Shown here one piece after another: positions 1-8,741 of a stretch of 38,927 nt of DNA. The number at the start of each line of letters is the position of its first letter. Position 1 is the stretch's first letter. The notes under the pieces are model-generated. The model did no database searches and was not told the DNA's origin. It saw nothing but the letters and a program-made list of their open reading frames with translations. Where the stretch lies: positions 1 through 38,927 of the forward strand of contig CACMOJ010000017.1 of assembly GCA_902615325.1 (NCBI GenBank). The letters are read 5' to 3'. The DNA is from an uncultured SAR116 cluster alpha proteobacterium. Lineage in GTDB: Bacteria; Pseudomonadota; Alphaproteobacteria; Puniceispirillales; Marisalimonadaceae. The position numbers and the translations under genes are program-made.

Positions 1-508
1 ATAATGGCATCAAAATCTTTTGAATATACTTTTCATTCAAATCTAAACTTTCAATGTTACCATTCATGTTAATGCTTGAACCTGATTTAGCTTTAATTCC
101 TAGATTTTGAATATCTTTTCCGAAAAATGGTTCATTTTTAATCATCATTTTAAAACCATTATAATTTTTAGGGTTATGACTTCCTGTAATTTGAATTGCA
201 CCATCAGCATTCAAATTATAGCTTCCAAAATATAGAATTGGTGTTGGATTTAGTCCTAAATCAATTACGTTACAGCCTGATACACTTAAACCTAATTTTG
301 TTTGTTTTTTTAAATTTGGACTAGATAATCTACCATCCATACTGATTACAATATTTGATATATTATTAAGATTCTTTTCTTTGCAAATTAAGCCAAAGAA
401 ATAACCAATCATAAAAGCATCTTTTTCAAAAAGAGTTTTATTAATTATACCCCTAATATCATATTCTCTTAAAATACTAGGATGAAAATGATGTTTATAC
501 ATTTTCAT
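1..508 (-). CDS. Phosphomannomutase/phosphoglucomutase, N-terminal part (runs off the window)
   Basis: About 169 codons of an alpha-D-phosphohexomutase are visible; the 3' part lies outside the window. The N-terminus carries the REYDIRG motif of this family. The active-site phosphoserine loop TGSHNP is at residues 108-113, so Ser110 would carry the phosphate. Members interconvert hexose-6-phosphate and hexose-1-phosphate in the cytoplasm and feed GDP-mannose or UDP-glucose synthesis. The ATG at 508 overlaps the galU stop codon (ATGA), implying translational coupling; a second in-frame ATG at 502 is the alternative. Next to galU it would supply glucose-1-phosphate. Sugar specificity (manB/algC versus pgm) cannot be told from this fragment. 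Confidence 0.88.
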   Translation of the reverse strand, partial: MKMYKHHFHPSILREYDIRGIINKTLFEKDAFMIGYFFGLICKEKNLNNISNIVISMDGRLSSPNLKKQTKLGLSVSGCNVIDLGLNPTPILYFGSYNLNADGAIQITGSHNPKNYNGFKMMIKNEPFFGKDIQNLGIKAKSGSSINMNGNIESLDLNEKYIQKILMPL

Positions 509-1380
509 CTTGTTAATGTTTTTAACCAATTATTAATTTCAGAACTCAAATCTTTTCTATTTAAAGCGAATGATATATTAGCCTGTAAAAACCCAATTTT
601 TGATCCACAATCAAATCTTTCATTTTGAATTCTATATCCCAAACAAGGTACTTTACCTAGTTGAGAAGAGATAGCGTCAGTGAGTTGTATTTCCTGACTA
701 GAACCGCGTTCCTGTTTTTCTAGTATATCAAAAACTTTGTGGTCAAGAATGTATCTGCCAACTATTGCTAAATTACTTGGAGCATTTTCTATAGAGGGTT
801 TTTCAACCATTTCACTTATTTGCATTAAGTCTTTATTATTATTATCGACTTTGACAATTCCATACGATGGAACTTTTTGTTTATCAACTTCCATCACAGC
901 AACCATATTACCTGAAGAATAATTTTTAATCATTTCTTTTGTTGTTGATTGACCAAAAATTAAATCATCAGCAAGTATCACGGCAAAAGGTTCATTTTGT
1001 ATAAGATGTCTTGCACACCAGATTGCGTGACCCAAACCAGCAGGTTCTTGTTGACGAACATATGCATAACTTCCAGGTATTTTGAGCATTTCCTGAGCAG
1101 AAGCTAAAGTCTTTCTTTTACCTTTTGTAAGTAAGTTATTTTCTAGTTCGTATGAATGATCAAAATGGTTTTCAATAGCCGACTTGCCTCTACTTGTAAC
1201 AAATATAAATTGTTCTACTCCCGCATTTGCTGCTTCTTCAACAGCGTATTGAATAAGAGGTTTATCAACAATAGGAAGCATTTCTTTAGGCATAGATTTG
1301 GTAGCAGGTAGAAATCTTGTGCCTAGTCCTCCTACTGGGAATATTGCTTTCTTAACATGCATGATATATATATGTGACAT
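505..1380 (-). CDS. galU: UTP-glucose-1-phosphate uridylyltransferase
   Basis: GalU makes UDP-glucose from UTP and glucose-1-phosphate. The nucleotide-binding signature GGLGTRFLPATK is at residues 17-28, followed by the conserved MPKEMLPIVDKPLIQYAVEEA block (interrupted here only for naming). At 291 residues it has the usual family length. Two starts are possible: ATG at 1380, and ATG at 1362 (reading MHVKKAIFPV), which fits homologues better; neither has a clear Shine-Dalgarno. The gene is divergent from ugd with about 50 bases between them and overlaps the downstream phosphohexomutase by 4 bases. Together with ugd it forms a route to UDP-glucuronate for surface glycans. Confidence 0.95.
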   Translation of the reverse strand: MSHIYIMHVKKAIFPVGGLGTRFLPATKSMPKEMLPIVDKPLIQYAVEEAANAGVEQFIFVTSRGKSAIENHFDHSYELENNLLTKGKRKTLASAQEMLKIPGSYAYVRQQEPAGLGHAIWCARHLIQNEPFAVILADDLIFGQSTTKEMIKNYSSGNMVAVMEVDKQKVPSYGIVKVDNNNKDLMQISEMVEKPSIENAPSNLAIVGRYILDHKVFDILEKQERGSSQEIQLTDAISSQLGKVPCLGYRIQNERFDCGSKIGFLQANISFALNRKDLSSEINNWLKTLTR

Positions 1381-1430
1381 AAATCACGTATTTAAATAGT
1401 AAATCTACAATTAATAGGGAATTTTTTTAT

Positions 1431-2744
1431 ATGAAAATAGTAATGTTGGGGACAGGTTATGTTGGATTGGTGACAGGTGCCTGTTTCTCAGAATTTGGAT
1501 ATGAAGTAATTTGCGTAGATAAAGATAAAGAAAAAATCAATAATTTAGAAAAAGGAATTTTACCAATATATGAACCTGGTTTGGAAATATTAGTTAGTAA
1601 AAATTTCAAAAATGGCAAATTAAAATTTTCCAACTCGATACAAAAGCCAATATCTGATGCTGATGCAATATTTATTGCAGTAGGCACTCCAGAAAGAAGA
1701 GGTGACGGTCACGCTGATTTGACTTATGTATATGAAGCTGCTAAAGAGATTGCACCAATTTTAAAGAAATATTGTGTTTTAATTACAAAATCAACTGTCC
1801 CTGTTGGCACTTCTTTAGAAATAAAAAATATCATTAAAAGGCATAATAGTAACGCAAATTTTGATGTCGTATCAAATCCTGAATTTCTTAGAGAAGGAAG
1901 TGCTATAGAAGATTTTATGAGGCCTAACCGGGTGATTATTGGATGTGAAAATGAAAAGTCAAAACAAATTTTGAAACGTATTTATCAACCACTCAATTTA
2001 ATACAAACACCTATCTTATTCACAGATTTAAAATCAGCTGAATTGATAAAATATGCATCTAATGCATTTTTAGCTATGAAAATTTCTTTTATTAATCAAA
2101 TGGCAGATTTATCTGAAAATTTAAACACTGATATACATTTTATATCAAGAGGTATGGGTTTAGATAAAAGGATAGGTGATAAGTTTCTACACCCTGGTCC
2201 TGGATATGGAGGATCATGTTTTCCTAAAGATACAATAGCATTATCAAAAATTGCTTCCGATCATAATGTTGATCTCTCAATTATAAACAATGTGATCTCT
2301 TATAATAAGAATAGAAAGAAATCACTTATCAAAAAACTTAAGCATATACTTGGAAGTGATATGAAGAAGATGGACGTTGCTGTATTAGGGTTATCTTTTA
2401 AACCTGGGACAGATGATATGAGAGAAAGTCCTTCATTAGATTTAGTCCCTTCTTTGGCTAAAAATGTTAAAGAAATAAAAGTTTATGACCCTATTGCTAT
2501 GGATGAAGCTTCTAAATATATCAAAGATGTCTATTTTGCAGACAATATTGATGATTGTATAGAGAATGTTGATGTGACAATTATTTTGACTGAATGGAGC
2601 GAGTTTAGAACATTATCAGCTGATTATTTGTCGAAATTTATGAAAGGAAAGGTAGTTGTTGATTTTAGAAATGCTCTTAATCCCGAAAATTTTTTAAATA
2701 AAAATTTCACTTTGTATCAAGTAGGAAGAGGACCTTTCAATTAA
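1431..2744 (+). CDS. ugd: UDP-glucose 6-dehydrogenase
   Basis: Ugd oxidises UDP-glucose to UDP-glucuronate with two NAD+. The N-terminal Rossmann motif GTGYVGLVTG is at residues 7-16. The catalytic cysteine is Cys263 in GGSCFPKD, and the C-terminal domain contains LGLSFKPGTDDMRESPS. The length of 437 residues is normal. The neighbour galU, read divergently, makes its substrate. The 3' end overlaps that of the convergent proV by 4 bases, leaving no room for an independent terminator. Enzymes acting on UDP-GlcNAc or UDP-ManNAc are close relatives, so the exact substrate is an inference, although galU adjacency favours UDP-glucose. Confidence 0.93.
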   Translation: MKIVMLGTGYVGLVTGACFSEFGYEVICVDKDKEKINNLEKGILPIYEPGLEILVSKNFKNGKLKFSNSIQKPISDADAIFIAVGTPERRGDGHADLTYVYEAAKEIAPILKKYCVLITKSTVPVGTSLEIKNIIKRHNSNANFDVVSNPEFLREGSAIEDFMRPNRVIIGCENEKSKQILKRIYQPLNLIQTPILFTDLKSAELIKYASNAFLAMKISFINQMADLSENLNTDIHFISRGMGLDKRIGDKFLHPGPGYGGSCFPKDTIALSKIASDHNVDLSIINNVISYNKNRKKSLIKKLKHILGSDMKKMDVAVLGLSFKPGTDDMRESPSLDLVPSLAKNVKEIKVYDPIAMDEASKYIKDVYFADNIDDCIENVDVTIILTEWSEFRTLSADYLSKFMKGKVVVDFRNALNPENFLNKNFTLYQVGRGPFN

Positions 2745-3787
2745 GCATATTTTTTTATTTCTTTTTTAGGTCTTTGAATTCCAGTCAATAATTCATTTAA
2801 TGTTATTTTCCCAATAATTTTGTCTTTTTTATCTTTAACCAATACATAGTAATTTTTGGTTTTAGTAATTTCTTGCAATACCTCTTCTAAGACCATTTCA
2901 CTATCAATTATAGGAACATTTTCTTTATTGATAGAAACAGATTTAGTCATGATTGACTTAGCTTTTATAACTCTTGAACGATTAATATCCTTTATAAAAT
3001 CAGATACATAATTATCAGAGGGATTTAGAATAATGTTTTGGGGATTATCATCCTGTACAACAGAACCATCTCGGAGTATAGAAATTCGTTCGCCAATTTT
3101 CAAAGCCTCGTCTAAATCATGGGTTATAAATACAATTGTTTTTTTTAGTTCAAATTGTAAATCAATTAGAATATCTTGCATTTCTGCTCTTATTAGAGGG
3201 TCTAATGCAGAAAATGCTTCATCCATAAGTAAAATTTCTGCATCAGTTGCCAATGCTCTTGCGAGACCAACTCTTTGTTGCATTCCTCCTGACAGTTGGT
3301 TTGGATAATAATTATCATAACCTTCTAATCCAACTCTTTTTAACCAGAATTGACTTTTTTCTTGATAAATTTCTTCCGAAATACTTTGTATCATTAAACC
3401 ATAGCTAATGTTTTCAAGAATTGTTTTATGAGGAAAAAGTGCAAATTTTTGAAAAACCATTGACATGTTTTTTTGTCGGTATTCTAGTAAATCTTTATTA
3501 TTAAGTTCTAGAACGTTTACTCCATCTATTGTTATTTCTCCAAAAGTAGGTTCAATTAACCGATTTAAATGTCTAATAAGTGTGGATTTTCCTGACCCTG
3601 ACAGACCCATGATCACATGAATTTTACCTTTTGGTATTTCAAGATTTATATTATTAAGCCCGAGCACACAATTTGTTTTTTCAAGGAGCTTTTCTTTACT
3701 TACACCAGTTTTAACTAAATTGAGAGCTTCGGTAGTATTATCACCAAATATTTTATATAAGTTTGTGATTTTAATAAAATTATTCAT
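2741..3787 (-). CDS. proV: Glycine betaine/proline betaine ABC transporter, ATP-binding protein
   Basis: This is the ATPase of a ProVWX/OpuA-type osmoprotectant importer, on the cytoplasmic face. The Walker A motif GLSGSGKST is at residues 61-69, the ABC signature LSGGMQQR at 165-172, and the Walker B/glutamate ILLMDEA at 185-191, followed by the switch histidine in ITHDLDEA. The family-specific N-terminal extension before the ABC core is present. After the ABC core, about 100 residues look like a shortened CBS-type regulatory region; the 348-residue total is shorter than the roughly 400 of E. coli ProV. It is the last gene of proX-proW-proV and follows proW with no gap. Confidence 0.93.
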   Translation of the reverse strand: MNNFIKITNLYKIFGDNTTEALNLVKTGVSKEKLLEKTNCVLGLNNINLEIPKGKIHVIMGLSGSGKSTLIRHLNRLIEPTFGEITIDGVNVLELNNKDLLEYRQKNMSMVFQKFALFPHKTILENISYGLMIQSISEEIYQEKSQFWLKRVGLEGYDNYYPNQLSGGMQQRVGLARALATDAEILLMDEAFSALDPLIRAEMQDILIDLQFELKKTIVFITHDLDEALKIGERISILRDGSVVQDDNPQNIILNPSDNYVSDFIKDINRSRVIKAKSIMTKSVSINKENVPIIDSEMVLEEVLQEITKTKNYYVLVKDKKDKIIGKITLNELLTGIQRPKKEIKKYA

Positions 3788-4666
3788 TTAGTCACTTTTA
3801 TATTTCTGCATTCTCTTTCCAATTCTTTGAGTAACTCTGTCAAAAATTATAGCCAAGACAACAATTGCAAGTCCATTCATTAATCCTAAAGCAAGATACT
3901 GGTTTGAAATTGCTCTTAAAACAGGAAGTCCTAATCCCTGAACACCAATCATAGAAGCTATTACAACCATTGCGAGAGCCATCATAATAGTTTGATTTAC
4001 TCCTGCAAAAATTGTTGGTAATGCAAGAGGTATTTGTACACCAAATAATTTTTGCCAATAATTTGCTCCAAATGACTCTGCTGCTTCTAAAACATCTTTA
4101 TCAACAAGTCTTATTCCTAGATTAGTCAATCTTACTATAGGAGGTATTGCGTATATACAAACTGCAATTAGGCCTGGAACCTTGCCTATACCTAATAGCA
4201 TCACTACTGGTATTAAATATACAAAGCTTGGAATGGTTTGCATGACATCTAATATTGGTAGTATTAATGTTTGAACTTTATTACTTCTTGCCATTGCAAT
4301 TCCAATAGGTATGCCAATAAAAATGCAAAGTAATGTTGCGACTAAAATTATTGCTAAAGTAGACATTGTGTCTTCCCACATGCCAAAATAACCAATTAAC
4401 ATGAAGCTTAAAAATGTTCCAGCGACAATTATTATTGATCTTGAGGCTAACCAACATATGAATAAAATAGAAAATATTGTAATAGGCCATGGAGTTTTTA
4501 AAAATAACTTTTCAAATGCAACTAAAAAACTTAAAAGTGGATCAAAAAAATTTTCTATACCTTCGCCGTAATTTCTTGAAAAAGATGTAAAAGCATTATC
4601 TACAGTTTTCTTAAATTCTCTTAATCCATTTCGATCCATCTCTGGAAATTTTATTAACGATTCCAT
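3788..4666 (-). CDS. proW: Glycine betaine/proline betaine ABC transporter, permease
   Basis: This inner-membrane permease has 292 residues and about six hydrophobic segments after a roughly 55-residue N-terminal extension. The extension is typical of ProW rather than of shorter OpuBB-type permeases. The cytoplasmic coupling loop (EAA-type) is visible around residues 190-218, reading EAAESFGANYWQKLFGVQIP. Conserved stretches such as IPIGIAMARS and DVMQTIPSFVYLIP fit the ProW/OpuAB family. The gene sits directly before proV and 55 bases after proX. Those 55 bases contain a perfect palindrome followed by a T-run on the coding strand, so its expression is probably lower than that of proX. Confidence 0.93.
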   Translation of the reverse strand: MESLIKFPEMDRNGLREFKKTVDNAFTSFSRNYGEGIENFFDPLLSFLVAFEKLFLKTPWPITIFSILFICWLASRSIIIVAGTFLSFMLIGYFGMWEDTMSTLAIILVATLLCIFIGIPIGIAMARSNKVQTLILPILDVMQTIPSFVYLIPVVMLLGIGKVPGLIAVCIYAIPPIVRLTNLGIRLVDKDVLEAAESFGANYWQKLFGVQIPLALPTIFAGVNQTIMMALAMVVIASMIGVQGLGLPVLRAISNQYLALGLMNGLAIVVLAIIFDRVTQRIGKRMQKYKSD

Positions 4667-4682
4667 AATTAAATAAAAAAAA

Positions 4683-4708
4683 GCTCCTATGAATTAATTC
4701 ATAGGAGC
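4683..4708 (-). terminator. Palindromic hairpin plus T-run between proX and proW (attenuator-like)
   Basis: The half-site GCTCCTATGAATT is followed immediately by its exact reverse complement, giving a 26-base perfect palindrome. Read on the minus strand, the direction of proX to proW, it is followed by eight T residues, so it looks like an intrinsic terminator. It lies 13 bases past the proX stop. As proW and proV follow on the same strand, it probably stabilises the proX transcript 3' end and lets only part of transcription continue. This is a common arrangement where binding protein is needed in excess over permease. Confidence 0.8.
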
Positions 4709-4721
4709 AATTTAACAAGAC

Positions 4722-5744
4722 TTAGAGACTTGCTTTAATTTTTTTGGCGGCATCTTCAGACACCCATTTCCCCCAAACATCCTCATGTTTTTGAAGGAAC
4801 TCAAATGCAGCATCTTTTCCTGTTGCTTTTTGATCAGTCATAAATACAAGCATCTGATTCATGATTTCACCTGGATAAGTCCTATTTTTAATGAAATCTG
4901 AGGCAATACCTGAATTATTCATGAATTTATCAGTCACTACAGTTTCTACTACTGACTTTGTCCAAGAAGTTGGCTTAGGATTTGCGCATTCTTTTTCAGG
5001 TTTAACTATACAATTATGCCAATTATCATCATCATAATCTACTCCAAACGGAATTTTTACCAGACCATATTTTCCTACCACCGAGGTTGGGGTCCAATAA
5101 TAACCAAACCAATTTTCATTTCTGGTCGAAGCTTTTGCAATTGCACCATCTAAGCCTGCGGCTGAACCTGGATCAATTAACTTCCAACCCTTTTCTTCCA
5201 TTTTAAATGCTCTAAATAAATTATTTGTGGAAAGTTGACAGTTCCAACCTGCCGGACAAGTCATCATTCCACCTTTAGAACTATCTTCTGGATGAGGAAA
5301 TAAGTCTGGTCTTTCAATTATATCTTGAACTGTTTTAAGTTCTGGATGATTTTTAACAACGCTTGGCGAAACCCACCAACCTTCTCCTAAACCAGTAATT
5401 GGGCCTGCATTTGCAACAAAAAGCCTTTTCTCATCTTTTGCTTTTGAAAGTGGACCTTGCACTGCATTACTCCAGAGTTCTGGGGCAATATCCGGCATTC
5501 CTTTTTCATTCATAGATGTGAATGTAGGCATAGTTGCACCAGCAACTAGTTCAACTTCACAATCATAACCCTTTTCTAAAATTATTTTATCAACATTTGC
5601 CATAAGTTCTGCAGATGCCCAGTTCATTTCTGCAATAGTAACCTTACCGCAAGCTGTTTTCTCAACTTTTTTCTCGGCAGTCATGAAATAAATACCAACT
5701 GCTACGGCTACTGCTATAATAACAGCTCCGAGTTTCCGATTCAT
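4722..5744 (-). CDS. proX: Glycine betaine/proline betaine ABC transporter, substrate-binding protein
   Basis: This is the periplasmic OpuAC/ProX-type binding protein of the importer, 340 residues. A hydrophobic N-terminal segment at residues 4-21 acts as signal peptide or anchor, with a possible cleavage after FMTA. The mature part opens with CGKVTIAEMNWASAELMANV, typical of the family, and contains many Trp residues that could form the aromatic cage for a trimethylammonium group. A clear Shine-Dalgarno, AAGGAGAT, precedes the ATG. It is the first gene of its operon, followed by the hairpin at 4683-4708. The ligand could be betaine, proline betaine or a similar compatible solute; sequence alone does not decide. 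Confidence 0.92.
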   Translation of the reverse strand: MNRKLGAVIIAVAVAVGIYFMTAEKKVEKTACGKVTIAEMNWASAELMANVDKIILEKGYDCEVELVAGATMPTFTSMNEKGMPDIAPELWSNAVQGPLSKAKDEKRLFVANAGPITGLGEGWWVSPSVVKNHPELKTVQDIIERPDLFPHPEDSSKGGMMTCPAGWNCQLSTNNLFRAFKMEEKGWKLIDPGSAAGLDGAIAKASTRNENWFGYYWTPTSVVGKYGLVKIPFGVDYDDDNWHNCIVKPEKECANPKPTSWTKSVVETVVTDKFMNNSGIASDFIKNRTYPGEIMNQMLVFMTDQKATGKDAAFEFLQKHEDVWGKWVSEDAAKKIKASL

Positions 5745-5927
5745 AATAATCTCCTTATTTTTAATTTTTAATAGCCTAACATTAAAATATATAAGATTGC
5801 AAATTTACACCAAAAAAAAGACATAATTTTGTTTTATTGATGGTAAATTTTAAATTAATGGTTAGTTAACCGTATCTTTTGAGATTATATGACTATATAT
5901 GCAGAGATAATTGATATGGAGAGATAA

Positions 5928-6527
5928 TTGACAGCTTTTGAAGACACAACCCCATTTGTTTTGGCTTTGTTAACTACATTTACAGCATTAGTTTGTATTT
6001 CAATGTGGAATAGTTATAAATCTGTTAAAATTGACAGGGAAGTTGTAAAACCCAAAAATGAGGGCCCTTCAAGAACCAGAGAGCTTCTTATTAGATTTAC
6101 AAAATTTTATAATGAATTAGATGCTCATAATGATTACATCTATGATATACAATTGTTGCCTGATCCAAAGCAACACATTATACACGCACTATATGTTGGT
6201 TATGATGAATCTGAAAATGATGACGACAAAAAAGCAATAAAAACAGGATTGGAAGCTATAGTTCAGTTTCAGGATTTGGTTGGAGATGAACCACTTAAAC
6301 CAGAAATACATGAAGAAACAGAAGATCAAATGTTTATAGACTTAAAAAATGAAAACAACATAGAAGACAAAGATATTAGCGAAGAACAAAAAAAATATTT
6401 GGATTTCAATAATAAAAGAATTACAGAATTAAAAACGCATTTTTCTCACTTAAAGATTGAAATAAAGGATGACGTTTTAAATGAAGAAACTAATTATACA
6501 TTGGATAAAAGCAATAACATTGAGTGA
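5928..6527 (+). CDS. Hypothetical membrane-anchored acidic protein
   Basis: I do not recognise this 199-residue protein. It has one hydrophobic segment at about residues 10-27, followed by a long hydrophilic, acidic and predicted helical part, with a strongly acidic stretch at about 120-160. The topology suggests a single-pass inner-membrane protein with a soluble domain. The start must be TTG at 5928: a GGAGAG ribosome-binding site lies 4 bases upstream, and the in-frame ATG at 5916 hits a stop after three codons. It is divergent from proX across about 180 bases that hold the proX promoter. No catalytic motif is visible. Confidence 0.7.
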   Translation: MTAFEDTTPFVLALLTTFTALVCISMWNSYKSVKIDREVVKPKNEGPSRTRELLIRFTKFYNELDAHNDYIYDIQLLPDPKQHIIHALYVGYDESENDDDKKAIKTGLEAIVQFQDLVGDEPLKPEIHEETEDQMFIDLKNENNIEDKDISEEQKKYLDFNNKRITELKTHFSHLKIEIKDDVLNEETNYTLDKSNNIE

Positions 6528-6907
6528 ATTTATTTGAGAAATTGTTATATTGTAATTTTTGAGCTACAAGTCAATTCACTAATAATAGATATATTAGACA
6601 TAGCTTTTCAAAAAATTCAACAAAACAAAAAGATAAAATACAGATTTTAAAAATTTTAAACTTCAAAAGAAACAACATTATATTTTAAAGTTTATGGAAG
6701 ACTCTTTAATTTTAAATTAAAATAGATTTTTGATTTTTATATCTTATAATTTTATCCTTTATTATGACATGCTCTTTACATAAAATATTTAGAATTTTAA
6801 AAGAATTAAAAATATATTTCGGATGGAATTGAACGATTGCAATCATTCCATTAAGGATGGAAAGCCTAAAAAGCTTACAGATCATATAATTTATTTTGCA
6901 AACAATA
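6528..6907. other. AT-rich intergenic region with a hairpin and a possible 31-codon ORF
   Basis: This stretch of about 380 bases separates two convergent genes. Most of it is low-complexity A/T sequence without recognisable RNA genes. Near its right end lies a nested inverted repeat (TGGAAT at 6824-6829 pairing with ATTCCA, enclosing the palindrome GATTGCAATC), which could act as a weak transcription end. The same place holds a short plus-strand ORF from ATG at 6823 to TAA at 6918, which overlaps the 3' end of the next gene. It has no convincing ribosome-binding site, so it is not called as a gene. Confidence 0.5.
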
Positions 6908-7555
6908 TTAAGTTTTAACCATAATTAAAATATCATTTGGCAAAATGGAAGATAAAAAAACTTCAGTTTTTCCAAACCTTTTTTCACAAATATTTTTTAT
7001 CCAATTTTTATTACTATAATACAGACCCTTGTCAATTTTTCTTTCATTTTTGTGTAATAAATTAAAGATCATGACTTTGTTTGTATATCTCCAAATGTTT
7101 GTTAAGTTTTTTAAAAGATATTTTTCCCATATATAAATGTCATGTGTAACACACAAATTAAAAGTTCCTGACATTACAGAAAAATCGACAAAGCCCTTTG
7201 GTGAAGATTTTTGGAAAAAAGTACAATTCTTATTTGAAAATTTCTTTTTGCAGTAATTTATTAATTTAAAATTTAAATCACAGCCTTGATAATGAAAGAC
7301 GGAATTATTCATTCTTTTTTTTAAAAACTCTAAAAATTTTCCATGTCCGCAACCTACATCGCAAATTGTAAAATTCTTCAAATCATAGTATTTATTTATA
7401 GCAGTAAATATTAATTCATATCTATGAATTTGGGTAAATGAATTTCTCCAGAAAAGTCCTTGAGGAGTATTTCCATATTTCTTCAATCTCTTTGCATATG
7501 AATTATTGATTTTATGTTCAAGATAAGAGAAAGTTAATTCATCTAAAAAATTCAT
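6908..7555 (-). CDS. Class I SAM-dependent methyltransferase
   Basis: The 215-residue protein carries SAM-binding motif I, ICDVGCGHG, at residues 64-72. Further Rossmann-fold elements follow: an acidic YQGCDLNFKLI after strand 2, and FSVMSGTFNLC around strand 4. The N-terminal 60 residues are a helical cap. Such proteins methylate small molecules or sugars in the cytoplasm; the substrate cannot be read from the sequence. It is divergent from purT with 44 bases between the two starts and convergent with the acidic membrane protein. It resembles stand-alone methyltransferases of carbohydrate loci, which is only a loose hint. Confidence 0.8.
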   Translation of the reverse strand: MNFLDELTFSYLEHKINNSYAKRLKKYGNTPQGLFWRNSFTQIHRYELIFTAINKYYDLKNFTICDVGCGHGKFLEFLKKRMNNSVFHYQGCDLNFKLINYCKKKFSNKNCTFFQKSSPKGFVDFSVMSGTFNLCVTHDIYIWEKYLLKNLTNIWRYTNKVMIFNLLHKNERKIDKGLYYSNKNWIKNICEKRFGKTEVFLSSILPNDILIMVKT

Positions 7556-7599
7556 TTTAAGACTATATGATTTTTTAAAACTAAGAAAAGAGAAATCAA

Positions 7600-8736
7600 A
7601 TGAAAAAAATTTTATTACTTGGGAGTGGGGAGCTTGGAAAAGAACTTACTATAAGTCTACAAAGACTTGGATGTTATATAATTGCATGTGATAAATATTT
7701 AAATGCACCTGCAATGCAAGTCTCTCAAGAATATGAAGTTTTTGATATGTTGAATTCTATCATTTTAAAAAGAGTGATTGCTAAACACCAACCAGACTTA
7801 ATAGTTCCAGAAATTGAGGCAATTGATACTGAAAGTTTAAAAGATTTTGAAAAAAAAGGTATGAAAGTAATACCTTCTTCAAGAGCTGTCAGTTTGACAA
7901 TGAATAGAGACAAAATAAGAAATAGAGCAAAAGAGATTGGAATTAAAACAGCAAGGTTTGGCTATGCTGAAACTTTGACTGAACTCATTAAAATATTTAA
8001 TAATTTTAATTGTAAAGTTGTAATTAAACCAGTAATGAGCTCTTCTGGGAAAGGACAAAGTTATGCCTCTACAGTTTCTGAGATTAAAAAAGCTTGGACC
8101 TATGCTTTAGCAGGAATGAGAGGGAAGAAAAAAAAAGTCATAATCGAAGAGTTCATAAATTTTGATTATGAAATTACTTTACTTACAATTTTGGATTCAA
8201 AAGGGAGTATTCATTTTTGTCCACCCATAGGACATATTCAAGAAAGAGGAGATTATCAGTATAGTTGGCAGCCTGCAAAATTCGATCAAACCATTGTAAA
8301 ACAAATGAAGACCATAGCTAAAAAAATTACAAAAGATTTAAATGGTCAGGGTTTGTTTGGTATAGAGTTTTTTGTAAAAAAAGAAGAGGTTTTTTTTAGT
8401 GAATTAAGTCCAAGACCACATGATACAGGAATGGTTACAATGTTTACTCAAAATTTTAGTGAATTTGACTTACATGCTAGAGCAATATTAGATTTTTCAA
8501 TACCAAAAATTGAACTTTATAAAAGAGGAGTAAGTCAGGTTATTCTTGCAAATAAAAATGCAAAAGGTAATTTTGTGATAAAAGGGATTGAAAATGCATT
8601 TCAAGATAAAACTATTGATATTAGAATTTTTGGCAAACCTAAAACTAAACCTTATAGAAGAATGGGTGTAATTTTAGCAAGTAGTTTAAAAAAAGCCAAA
8701 GCTGCTTTATCTAAAATTAAAGTTGTAAATATTTAA
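7600..8736 (+). CDS. purT: Formate-dependent phosphoribosylglycinamide formyltransferase
   Basis: PurT is an ATP-grasp enzyme that formylates GAR to FGAR with formate and ATP, the third step of purine synthesis, without folate. The N-terminal nucleotide-binding loop GSGELGKEL is at residues 8-16. Conserved family stretches follow, including SSRAVSLTMNRDKIR, KPVMSSSGKGQS and the metal/ATP site FFVKKEEVFFSELSPRPHDTG. The length of 378 residues is slightly below the usual 390. The gene is monocistronic: divergent from a methyltransferase and convergent with the DUF1445 gene, with 5 bases between the two stops. Confidence 0.95.
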   Translation: MKKILLLGSGELGKELTISLQRLGCYIIACDKYLNAPAMQVSQEYEVFDMLNSIILKRVIAKHQPDLIVPEIEAIDTESLKDFEKKGMKVIPSSRAVSLTMNRDKIRNRAKEIGIKTARFGYAETLTELIKIFNNFNCKVVIKPVMSSSGKGQSYASTVSEIKKAWTYALAGMRGKKKKVIIEEFINFDYEITLLTILDSKGSIHFCPPIGHIQERGDYQYSWQPAKFDQTIVKQMKTIAKKITKDLNGQGLFGIEFFVKKEEVFFSELSPRPHDTGMVTMFTQNFSEFDLHARAILDFSIPKIELYKRGVSQVILANKNAKGNFVIKGIENAFQDKTIDIRIFGKPKTKPYRRMGVILASSLKKAKAALSKIKVVNI

Positions 8737-8741
8737 ATGAA

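Noticed and set aside
6811-6860. tRNA-like T-arm (minus strand, GTTCAATTCC)
   Set aside because: No acceptor stem, anticodon arm or proper 5-base T-stem can be formed around it.
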